Shown: positions 1-5,087 of the stretch, piece after piece
Layout of the letters: every line of letters starts with the position of its first letter
Position numbering within the stretch: the stretch's first letter is position 1
Origin: an uncultured Bacilli bacterium
GTDB taxonomy: Bacteria > Bacillota_I > Bacilli_A > RF39 > UBA660
Length of the DNA stretch: 11,169 nt
Assembly: GCA_910588195.1 (NCBI GenBank)
Contig: CAJUPN010000021.1
Coordinates: forward strand, 1 to 11,169
Direction of reading: 5' to 3'
The notes under the pieces: model-generated
Database searches by the model: none
The model's input: only the letters and a program-made list of their open reading frames with translations
Told to the model about the DNA's origin: nothing
Program-made: the position numbers and the translations under genes

Positions 1-1610
1 TGCTGTAAGGATAAAATGTTACTTTTTTCATCAAAAATATATGGGTTTTCATAACCCTTTAAATAAAAATCAAATTTTGTATCATTGTATATAACAACTT
101 TATCAACTAATTCCTTACAAATGTTTTTACTAAACTTTTTCAAATTCAATATGTTATCTACCGTTTTTCTAACACTACTTAATATTTCTTCAATATTATC
201 TCTAATTTTGATTTTCTGCTCTTGTGCTTTTAGTTCTTTTTCTAATTTTATCATTTTGTTTTCTATCTCTTTGTTCTTTAGTCTATAAGTTTCTTCATCA
301 ATTATTTCTTTTATACACAAATCTAGTAGTTTGTTTTTTTCTTTACAAAGTTGTTCTTTTTCCTTTAAAAGGATATCACTTAATTCAGTTTCTTTTTCAC
401 ATTTATTTATTGCTTTTTTAACATATTCTTCTACTTCTCTTTTGATTTCATTTTTATTAGTTAATATTTCTTTTAAAGCCTTTGTGAAGCATTCTTTTAG
501 AAGTTCATTATTTACTCTATCATTATTACATCCTATTTCTTGGTCATTTTCTATATGTTTCTTTCCATATTTAGTAGCAGTATAACATCTCCATGTTTTT
601 CTTATTGTTCCATCTTTTCTTTTTCTATTTTCGCCACCAACATAAGATGCACCACAGCAAGCACAAACTAATTTTCCAGAGAAAGTATGCTTATTTGTGT
701 ATTTACTTTTTTCGTGTTTATACATTTCACTTCTTCTTTTTAATTCTTTTTGTGTTGCCATAAATGTTTCCCTGTCAATTATAGCCTCATGATGATTTTC
801 TTTATAAATAAATTCTACTTCGCCTTGATTATATTTTTTAGTATGCTCTAAAAAGTCAGTAGTATATGTAATCCTTTGTTTTAAATCTCCTATGTACTTC
901 ACATTTTGCAAAATATCTAGAATCGTTGATTCCCTCCAGTCTGTTGACTTCTCTTTACTTCTAGTTCTCTTAATTTCAACTCCTCTTTCTTTTAGTTCTT
1001 TTGCAATAGTATAAGCACCTTTACCCTCATGAAGATACATATTAAATATTTCTCTTACTATTGCTGCTTCTTTTTCGTTAATTACTAATTTGGTCTTTTT
1101 ACCAGTTATAGGATCTCTGACAAAATCGTAGCCATATACTATATTTCCAAAAGCAACTCCTTTTTTCATACTTTGTATTACTCCAAATTGTACCCTTTCA
1201 GAAATTCTCCTACTTTCATCTTGAGCTAATCCTGCCATTATTGTTAGTCTTAATTCTCCATCTGTATCAAATGTACTAATATTGTCTATTATGAATCTTA
1301 CTTCAATTCCTATTTTTTTAAATTCTCTTGTCTTTTCTAGTGTATCTACTGTATTCCTTGCAAACCTACATACTTCTTTTGTCAGTATAATATCATATTT
1401 GTTTTTTAGCCTATCTCGATACATTCTATTAAAGTCATTTCTCTTTTTTAATGATGTTCCACTAATTCCTTCATCTGCATATATTTCAATTAGTTTCCAG
1501 TCCTTATGTTGGCTTACATATTCTTCAAAATACAACCTTTGATTTTCCAAAGAATTTTTTTGATCTTCATGGTCAGTAGATACACGACAGTATGCAACAA
1601 CTCGCTTCAT
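1..1610 (-). CDS. Large serine site-specific recombinase (3' end beyond window)
   Basis: This is a large serine recombinase that cuts and rejoins DNA at attachment sites, normally to integrate or excise a mobile element. I translated 536 residues from ATG at 1610 with no stop before the left edge, so only a short C-terminal tail is missing. The resolvase catalytic domain covers about residues 3-150. The nucleophile is S11 in AYCRVST, with conserved arginines in CRFAR (82-85) and ESRRISERV (132-140). The recombinase DNA-binding domain follows (about 155-290), including YGYDFV and HHEAII. Next is a zinc ribbon with C316, C319, C342 and C361, then a K/E-rich coiled coil at about 385-470. This order and length are normal for the family. 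It is the last gene of a minus-strand recombinase operon, 12 nt after the preceding reading frame. Function is confident; the target site is not visible. Confidence 0.95.
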   Translation of the reverse strand, partial: MKRVVAYCRVSTDHEDQKNSLENQRLYFEEYVSQHKDWKLIEIYADEGISGTSLKKRNDFNRMYRDRLKNKYDIILTKEVCRFARNTVDTLEKTREFKKIGIEVRFIIDNISTFDTDGELRLTIMAGLAQDESRRISERVQFGVIQSMKKGVAFGNIVYGYDFVRDPITGKKTKLVINEKEAAIVREIFNMYLHEGKGAYTIAKELKERGVEIKRTRSKEKSTDWRESTILDILQNVKYIGDLKQRITYTTDFLEHTKKYNQGEVEFIYKENHHEAIIDRETFMATQKELKRRSEMYKHEKSKYTNKHTFSGKLVCACCGASYVGGENRKRKDGTIRKTWRCYTATKYGKKHIENDQEIGCNNDRVNNELLKECFTKALKEILTNKNEIKREVEEYVKKAINKCEKETELSDILLKEKEQLCKEKNKLLDLCIKEIIDEETYRLKNKEIENKMIKLEKELKAQEQKIKIRDNIEEILSSVRKTVDNILNLKKFSKNICKELVDKVVIYNDTKFDFYLKGYENPYIFDEKSNILSLQ

Positions 1611-1622
1611 GCTCTCTTATAC

Positions 1623-1973
1623 CTACCTTTCACTTAATTTTTTCATTTTCTTTGCTATTTTAATTCTTTCTGTAATCTGTTTTTTATAATCTTCATTTTC
1701 CCAAAGTGCTTTCATTTTTTCACTTCGTGATTTGTTTGCTTTTCTTCTTTTTTCTTCCTTTGTAGCTGTATCAACTTCTTTTTCTATTCTATTTCTTAAA
1801 TTAGTAGCTTCTTTTTCATTGACTTGATATTTTCCATCGACAAAATCATAACCATATATTTTTTCTTTAGTATTTCTATCGTTTTTTACTTTTTTCTGTA
1901 CTTTTTCAAATTCTTTTTTTCCTATTATAGCTCCGTGATAAATTTTCTCTTTTTGCTTTACTTCGCATTTCAT
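1623..1973 (-). CDS. C-terminal part of a broken serine recombinase relative
   Basis: This 116-residue frame overlaps the end of the frame at 1906-2346 by 68 nt and is probably its continuation after a frameshift. Two blocks match recombinase-domain sequence in the intact enzyme downstream: YHGAIIGKKEFEKV (like HHEAIIDRETF) and IYGYDFVDGKYQVNEKEA (like the YGYDFV...VINEKEA segment). They occur in the opposite order to the intact protein, so this is a rearranged remnant or a divergent accessory protein. The C-terminal 45 residues are highly basic, with a W-x-NEDY pattern reminiscent of NUMOD-type DNA-binding segments. The ATG used here lies inside the upstream frame and has no clear ribosome binding site of its own. 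No zinc ribbon or coiled coil is present. Reading as a separate functional gene is possible but less likely than as a broken one. Confidence 0.5.
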   Translation of the reverse strand: MKCEVKQKEKIYHGAIIGKKEFEKVQKKVKNDRNTKEKIYGYDFVDGKYQVNEKEATNLRNRIEKEVDTATKEEKRRKANKSRSEKMKALWENEDYKKQITERIKIAKKMKKLSER

Positions 1974-2346
1974 TTTCGCTTTGAATCATAAAAACAATTA
2001 TTTGAATTTGTGTCCTTCCTACTGCATCTGCTGTACTAATTTTTTCATCCAAGAAAATTACTTCTATTTGTTTTTGATTAAAAAATTTTATAAAAAAGTC
2101 TACCTTATAATTAGTTGCTTGGCAAAATTGCCTTACATTTTTTATTAAAATAATATCAATATTTTCTTCTAAAGCTTCATTTAATAATTTCTCAAAACTT
2201 ATACATTGTTTATTTTTTGTATAGTCTATAAATTTTTTTACTATTTTCCATTCTCCATAATCTTTAATATACTCTTGTATTTGCTTTTCAAAATCTTTTA
2301 TACTCTTTTCATTATTATATAATCCATAAGTTACTACTTTTTTCAT
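1906..2346 (-). CDS. Degenerate resolvase-domain protein lacking the catalytic Ser
   Basis: The 146 residues follow the fold of a serine recombinase N-terminal domain. The start MKKVVTYG, the NIDIILIKNVRQF strand (like YDIILTKEVCRF in the neighbour), IEVIFLDEKIST and the helix QSENEMRSKAKRENLS all align. The nucleophile position is lost: where the intact enzyme has CRVST this one has GLYNN. Strand exchange is therefore not expected. It may be decaying, or it may act as a non-catalytic partner of the intact recombinase. It stops at a run of seven A (1914-1920, read on the minus strand) with a second recombinase-like frame continuing beyond. Removing one A would join the two frames. An AAAGGA motif lies upstream of the ATG at 2346 but at a longish spacing. 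Confidence 0.6.
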   Translation of the reverse strand: MKKVVTYGLYNNEKSIKDFEKQIQEYIKDYGEWKIVKKFIDYTKNKQCISFEKLLNEALEENIDIILIKNVRQFCQATNYKVDFFIKFFNQKQIEVIFLDEKISTADAVGRTQIQIIVFMIQSENEMRSKAKRENLSRSYNRKKRI

Positions 2347-2363
2347 CCTTGCTTGTCCTTTCC

Positions 2364-2447
2364 TACTTTCTGTGCTAAAATAGTAGCAGAAAGTATTTTA
2401 ATATTTTCCGAACTATCTATATTAGTTTCACGGCTATTGGATAGTTC
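2364..2447. other. Two adjacent stem-loops between recombinase genes
   Basis: Two perfect inverted repeats lie in the 105-nt gap between the 52-residue gene and the degenerate recombinase. One is TACTTTCTG/CAGAAAGTA (2364-2372 with 2387-2395); the other is GAACTATC/GATAGTTC (2410-2417 with 2440-2447). On the plus strand both are followed by T-rich tracts, so they resemble terminators facing against the operon. On the minus strand the first sits just upstream of the purine-rich region of the gene at 2346. They could be transcript-stabilising or recombinase-related structures; the role is unknown. Confidence 0.45.
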
Positions 2448-2451
2448 TTTT

Positions 2452-2610
2452 TTATTTTTCAATATCATTATGTATTGCTGTTTTCTTTATAATTGTTGCT
2501 TTATTATCTTTTGTTTTCCTTAAAAGTACCTCTTTTTGCTCATTTTCTGATAATTGTTCTGGATTACCTACTCTGCAATATGCAAAAACTCTCATTTCTG
2601 TTTTAGGCAT
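2452..2610 (-). CDS. 52-residue recombinase N-terminal stub (Ser to Gly)
   Basis: A short but well-initiated gene. The ATG at 2610 follows GGAGGG by 6 nt. The start MPKTEMRVFAYCRVGNPEQ is unmistakably the first strand of a serine recombinase (compare VVAYCRVST in the gene at 1610), but the catalytic Ser is Gly. The protein stops after 52 residues without the rest of the domain. Its start overlaps the stop of the preceding 44-residue gene (TGATG), so the two are translationally coupled. The good ribosome binding site and the coupling argue that it is translated. The loss of the nucleophile and the short length mean it cannot recombine DNA alone. It is either a relic or a small accessory peptide that could pair with the full-length recombinase. 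Recognition of the fragment is good; function is unknown. Confidence 0.6.
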   Translation of the reverse strand: MPKTEMRVFAYCRVGNPEQLSENEQKEVLLRKTKDNKATIIKKTAIHNDIEK

Positions 2611-2744
2611 CAAGCTACCCTCCTTTCAAAATCTTTGTCTATCTCTATAATTGCTAATTTCATTTCTTCTTCCGTTAGTATTCCTTGTTCATATAGGTCT
2701 TTTATAATTCCTATCTCTATGCACTTTTTAGCAATTTCTCGCAT
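2610..2744 (-). CDS. 44-residue SHOCT-like small protein
   Basis: The ATG at 2744 follows GGAGG with a spacing of 6 nt. The frame ends in TGA, which shares its A with the ATG of the next gene. The segment KDLYEQGILTEEEMKLAII has the pattern of a SHOCT (short C-terminal) helical hairpin: a helix, Gly-Ile/Leu-Ile/Leu-Thr-Glu-Glu-Glu, then a second helix. SHOCT-type small proteins do occur next to serine recombinases in Clostridia, which fits this position as first gene of the recombinase operon. No membrane segment or catalytic motif is visible. The role is unknown. An oligomerisation or DNA-proximal regulatory function is only inferred. The motif match is by eye, so the family call is tentative, although translation itself is well supported. 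Confidence 0.6.
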   Translation of the reverse strand: MREIAKKCIEIGIIKDLYEQGILTEEEMKLAIIEIDKDFERRVA

Positions 2745-2758
2745 ACAATTCCTCCAAT

Positions 2759-2806
2759 TTAAAAAGGAAGTTTTGTATTGCCTATAAATAGCATACTCAA
2801 CTTCCT
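2759..2806 (-). terminator. Hairpin terminator before the recombinase operon
   Basis: Read on the minus strand, AGGAAGTT (2799-2806) pairs with AACTTCCT (2765-2772), followed by a short T run. An inner GTATGC-like arm adds to the stem. It lies after the MazF-type gene and directly before the GGAGG of the SHOCT-like gene, so it should end or attenuate transcription entering the recombinase operon. Confidence 0.6.
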
Positions 2807-2862
2807 AAATCTTTTCCAAGGTACAAAATTTACCTTTCCTATATTTTTATAGATTTGACATA

Positions 2863-3618
2863 TTATTTTCTATCTTTCACATTTTCTGCTTGTTTTTCAA
2901 CTTCATCTGGAGAATATAAATCAATAAGTGTTAAGATATATTTTCCAAATTCCTCGTTTGAAATTTCCAAGTTCCCTGTATGTTTTAGATATTCTCTTGC
3001 TACCATTCCATAAGATGCAATTTGATTTCTCGTAACAAATTCTGTTTTTTCTTCTATTCCCTCTCTATGTGGCACTTCTTTTTTGATTTTCTCTAAATCT
3101 ATTCCTAATGAAATAATAAGAGCTTTATCTACTTTTCTCAATTCTCCAATATCTAAAGCACCTATATAATATTTTAATCTTGATTTGTCTATTGCTCTGA
3201 TTTGTTCTGTCAAAACAAGTGAATTTTGTTTTAGTCTATCTTTATACCCTTTTATATACACATGAGTTGGTATAATCGATTTTGAATTTACTTTACTTGT
3301 TATTGGTGCAATTATAACAGTTGGACTATGCTCATTTCCTATATTGTTTTGCAATATTACTACTGGTCTTACTCCTGTTTGTTCACTTCCTACATAAGTT
3401 TCGTCTAAAGCTGCATAATATAAATCTCCTCTTTTAATTTCCATTTTATTTCTATTCTCCTTTTTTTCTTTATAATTTTTCAAATATTCCATTTGTTCTT
3501 GATCTTCCATTATTTTTTCTTCTTCTGTTTTACTCATACTCGCATATAGAATCATTAAATATGTAAATATTGTGATAAGTATAAGTAGTATTAAAAATAT
3601 AATTAGTAAAATATTCAT
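2863..3618 (-). CDS. Membrane-anchored MazF/PemK-family endoribonuclease
   Basis: This 251-residue protein has three parts. Residues 1-27 form a strongly hydrophobic membrane segment. A charged linker covers about 28-57. Residues 59-175 form a complete MazF domain very close to the Bacillus type. It has IKRGDLYYA, GSEQTGVRPVV and IAPITSKV; R84 and T107 match the catalytic Arg and Thr known in Bacillus subtilis MazF. It also has LTEQIRAIDKSRL and ALIISLGID. A C-terminal extension of about 75 residues is unlike ordinary MazF (about 115 residues) and unrecognised. MazF enzymes cut single-stranded mRNA. The first ATG follows GGAG by 10 nt. A second GGAG lies 12 nt before Met59, so a soluble form could also be made. 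No MazE-like antitoxin gene adjoins it; upstream is an RNA-like region with its own terminator. Catalytic residues look intact; target and control are unknown. Confidence 0.9.
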   Translation of the reverse strand: MNILLIIFLILLILITIFTYLMILYASMSKTEEEKIMEDQEQMEYLKNYKEKKENRNKMEIKRGDLYYAALDETYVGSEQTGVRPVVILQNNIGNEHSPTVIIAPITSKVNSKSIIPTHVYIKGYKDRLKQNSLVLTEQIRAIDKSRLKYYIGALDIGELRKVDKALIISLGIDLEKIKKEVPHREGIEEKTEFVTRNQIASYGMVAREYLKHTGNLEISNEEFGKYILTLIDLYSPDEVEKQAENVKDRK

Positions 3619-3641
3619 TGTTTTATTTCTCCTTTTTTATT

Positions 3642-3675
3642 CAAAAAGGCTACCTTATAAATTAGATAGCCTTTT
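3642..3675 (-). terminator. Intrinsic terminator of the structured RNA
   Basis: On the minus strand AAAAGGCTATC pairs with GGTAGCCTTTT (11 bp, one U-G pair), followed by T residues. Only the minus-strand reading gives the full stem, which fixes the direction. It lies between the GC-rich RNA-like region and the MazF-type gene, so the RNA should be a separate transcript. Confidence 0.75.
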
Positions 3676-3920
3676 ACAATTACTTTCTATCTTCTCCTAA
3701 AATTCATTAAACGGCAATTAGCTAAATTGCTCCACAGGACTTCCACCTACCTGCTTTCAACAGATTTGTTCTCAATGCGTGGGACGGTTTTATCTCGCTC
3801 GTGCTATGACTAAACAAGTGTATCATTATACCTACTACTTGTCCTCGCCTTATAAGTGGCTATCTTATATTTAAGTAAAGTAATTTGTGAGATTACTTTT
3901 TAACTAGCTCGAATAGTAGG
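3643..3920 (-). ncRNA. Candidate structured non-coding RNA
   Basis: There is no credible gene between 3619 and 4022, yet 3700-3860 is clearly richer in G and C than its surroundings, a classic sign of structured RNA in AT-rich genomes. On the minus strand I see four local stems: AAAGTAAT/ATTACTTT (3892-3899 with 3877-3884), ACAAGT/ACTTGT, GTAT/ATAC nested inside the previous one, and GCAATT/AATTGC. Possible long-range pairs are CCAC/GTGG and AGGAC/GTCCT, which would close a multibranched fold. An intrinsic terminator ends it at about 3643 and another separates it from the gene before. Length would be about 280 nt. It could belong to a known clostridial class such as raiA, but I cannot confirm a family from sequence alone. 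It also contains GGTAGGTGG, complementary to the leader of the gene upstream. Confidence 0.6.
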
Positions 3921-3924
3921 AATG

Positions 3925-3953
3925 TATTTAATGAATTGTTATTTAATTTTCAA
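3925..3953 (-). promoter_or_regulatory. Possible promoter of the structured RNA
   Basis: On the minus strand TTGAAA (3948-3953) is followed after 17 nt by TAAATA (3925-3930). The -35 is good and the -10 is weak. Its position fits an RNA starting near 3918, just upstream of the first stem. Confidence 0.35.
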
Positions 3954-3969
3954 AGTTCATGTGGAATAA

Positions 3970-4005
3970 AAATTCCTCTCATTTCTCCTGTGAAAAAATG
4001 AGAGG
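3970..4005 (-). terminator. Terminator of the sigma-like gene
   Basis: A perfect 10-bp stem, CCTCTCATTT with AAATGAGAGG, is followed on the minus strand by AATTTTT. It lies 17 nt after the stop of the sigma-like gene and cleanly separates it from the RNA region. Confidence 0.85.
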
Positions 4006-4022
4006 TTTGTAGGATTAAATTT

Positions 4023-4532
4023 TTAAATTTTTATAAATTTTTTTAATTTTTCTAAAATTCTATCTCGTTTATCTTGAATTGTAGTGTAATGTTTGCCTAC
4101 TATTGCAGCATATTCTCGCAATGTTTTATTTTCAAAAAATAATGCTTTTATTAGTTTGTATTCTTCTTCACTTAATTGTAATAAAGCTAATCTTAATTTT
4201 TCTATTTCATTTTTTCTTTCAAAATTAGCTTCTACATTATCTATTGGATTTGAAATTATATTTTTTAATGTAGCTCCATTTTCAGATTCATGATCATAAG
4301 AGATTAAATTCATTTTTCTTGCAACTCTATCTAAATATTTTTGTCTTTGTTCCTCATACTCTATAATTTCATAATCTTTTTTTGACACTTCTAGCAAAAC
4401 ATCATCCAATTTAATAAATTTCTTTTTCTTATATGTACTGTATTTTTTTCGTTTTTCTTTAAGTTCTTTATATGTAATTTCTTCATAAATTCCCTTTTTT
4501 AATTTTATAAAACATTTTGCATTATCTTGCAT
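4023..4532 (-). CDS. Sigma-70 region 4-like regulator of a mobile element
   Basis: The 169-residue protein has a basic, lysine-rich N-terminal half without clear motifs. It ends in a sigma-70 region 4-like helix-turn-helix at about residues 113-165: LLQLSEEEYKLIKALFF, then KTLREYAAIVGKHYTTIQDK. Short proteins of this kind are common in clostridial phages and conjugative elements, where they act as activators or sigma-like factors. Sigma region 2 is absent, so a full sigma role is unlikely. I chose the ATG at 4532 because GGAGG lies 8 nt upstream; a TTG five codons earlier would start inside that ribosome binding site. The GGAGG is paired in a strong leader hairpin, suggesting translational control. 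A strong terminator follows the gene. It probably regulates the element genes and perhaps its own promoter region. Confidence 0.8.
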   Translation of the reverse strand: MQDNAKCFIKLKKGIYEEITYKELKEKRKKYSTYKKKKFIKLDDVLLEVSKKDYEIIEYEEQRQKYLDRVARKMNLISYDHESENGATLKNIISNPIDNVEANFERKNEIEKLRLALLQLSEEEYKLIKALFFENKTLREYAAIVGKHYTTIQDKRDRILEKLKKFIKI

Positions 4533-4540
4533 TTCTCTTT

Positions 4541-4577
4541 CCTCCAATCAATTCGTTTTTGTGAATTGACTGGTAGG
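4541..4577 (-). promoter_or_regulatory. Hairpin hiding the ribosome binding site of the sigma-like gene
   Basis: On the minus strand CCTACCAGTCAATTC (4563-4577) pairs with GAATTGATTGGAGG (4541-4554) across an 8-nt loop. The stem is 14 bp, with one bulged A and one G-T pair. The paired 3' arm contains the whole GGAGG that precedes the ATG at 4532. Translation should be low unless something opens the stem. The 5' arm is part of CCACCTACC, which is perfectly complementary to GGTAGGTGG in the nearby candidate RNA. Confidence 0.7.
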
Positions 4578-4606
4578 TGGGCTACGGCAATGTTTTTCTT
4601 TTAGAG

Positions 4607-4651
4607 CATAAAAAAAATCAAATATACAACGCATAATTGCACATTTGATTT
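4607..4651 (-). terminator. Leader terminator upstream of the sigma-like gene
   Basis: On the minus strand AAATCAAAT pairs with ATTTGATTT (9 bp) and is followed by eight T. It lies 75 nt before the sigma-like gene and inside its apparent leader, so it either ends a short RNA or attenuates expression of the gene. Confidence 0.75.
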
Positions 4652-4672
4652 GAAATAGGCACAAATATCTAA

Positions 4673-4718
4673 TATTTACATTTTTTAATGTAAATACTTG
4701 TGAAATTACTTTTACATT
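4673..4718 (-). promoter_or_regulatory. Alternative hairpins in the leader
   Basis: Read on the minus strand, TATTTACATT (4673-4682 complement partner 4687-4696) forms a perfect 10-bp stem. One of its arms can instead pair with AATGTAAA at 4711-4718 over 8 bp. The two pairings exclude each other. This lies just before the leader terminator and is consistent with an attenuator, but no ligand or leader peptide is visible. Confidence 0.4.
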
Positions 4719-4741
4719 TTTACTTGTACCCCTCCCCATAT

Positions 4742-4792
4742 AAAAAACTCCTTTACAGAATAGTGCCTAAACAAAATTCTTAAAGGAGTTTT
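4742..4792 (-). terminator. Hairpin with T tail at the 5' end of the leader
   Basis: AAAACTCCTTT (4744-4754) and AAAGGAGTTTT (4782-4792) form a perfect 11-bp stem, with six T following on the minus strand. It begins almost exactly where a transcript from the promoter at 4798-4826 would start, so it may be a 5'-end protective hairpin rather than a terminator. On the plus strand the T tract is weaker. Confidence 0.5.
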
Positions 4793-4797
4793 GAATA

Positions 4798-4826
4798 ATT
4801 AAAAAATAAATCAATACTATAATCAA
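4798..4826 (-). promoter_or_regulatory. Leftward promoter of the divergent control region
   Basis: On the minus strand TTGATT (4821-4826) is followed after 17 nt by TTTAAT (4798-4803). It would drive the leader and the sigma-like gene. Its -35 lies in one arm of the 12-bp inverted repeat; the matching rightward promoter uses the other arm. Confidence 0.5.
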
Positions 4827-4904
4827 AGTCTAAAATATATACTTGTAATTATCTTGTGTTTTCTCTATATCTTTTGAATCGCCTCCCTTTTAAGACTTTG
4901 ATTA
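4820..4904. repeat. 12-bp inverted repeat spanning divergent promoters
   Basis: TAATCAAAGTCT at 4820-4831 is perfectly mirrored by AGACTTTGATTA at 4893-4904, about 60 bp apart. Each arm ends in TTGATT, the -35 of an outward promoter. The arms are therefore good candidates for an operator or activator site used twice, although a transcript crossing the region could also fold here. A GGGAGG on the minus strand inside the loop has no usable start codon after it. Confidence 0.65.
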
Positions 4905-4926
4905 AGTTGCTTGCATTATATAGAAT
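4898..4926 (+). promoter_or_regulatory. Rightward promoter of the divergent control region
   Basis: TTGATT (4898-4903) and TAGAAT (4921-4926) are separated by 17 nt. Transcription would start near 4933, shortly before a possible 23-codon gene, and could continue into the Spo0A-like gene. Confidence 0.5.
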
Positions 4927-4957
4927 TTTACTTTTCTAATGTCAAAAAAGGGGGAAT

Positions 4958-5029
4958 ATGGCGAAAAAGGGCGAAAAAAGGCTAAATTTTCTTTTACTAT
5001 TTTTTCCATTTTATATTGTGTTTACATAA
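4958..5029 (+). CDS. Possible 23-residue hydrophobic peptide
   Basis: ATG at 4958 opens a 23-codon frame. The first eight residues, MAKKGEKR, are basic. The rest, LNFLLLFFPFYIVFT, is almost entirely hydrophobic and long enough to sit in a membrane. A purine-rich AGGGGG lies 3 nt before the ATG, which is close for a ribosome binding site. A plausible promoter starts 25 nt upstream. Small basic-hydrophobic peptides of this shape include type I toxins and membrane regulators, but I recognise no family. The stop lies inside the promoter of the next gene. It may be chance in AT-rich DNA; I give it as a weak call. Confidence 0.25.
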   Translation: MAKKGEKRLNFLLLFFPFYIVFT

Positions 5030-5044
5030 TTTTTATGGTATAAT
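5016..5044 (+). promoter_or_regulatory. Promoter of the Spo0A-like gene
   Basis: A consensus TATAAT at 5039-5044 is preceded by TG at the extended -10 position. A weak -35, TTGTGT at 5016-5021, lies 17 nt upstream. Transcription would start near 5051, 37 nt before the ATG at 5088. Confidence 0.7.
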
Positions 5045-5087
5045 GTTATCGAATTTATAATATAGACATTTGTAGGAGGGTTTCCAG

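Noticed and set aside
85..585. Plus-strand open frames rich in Phe, Leu and Ser opposite the recombinase
   Set aside because: They are complements of the lysine- and glutamate-rich coiled coil of the recombinase.
3706..3813. A minus-strand frame of about 34 codons inside the GC-rich RNA region, starting ATGATACAC
   Set aside because: The ribosome binding site is poor, and the frame follows the paired segments of the proposed RNA. Structure explains the region better, though translation is not excluded.
4548..4739. A 63-codon minus-strand frame beginning ATGGGGAGGGG
   Set aside because: It covers the leader hairpins, the T8 terminator and the stem that hides the next ribosome binding site. 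It has no ribosome binding site of its own and no recognisable composition.
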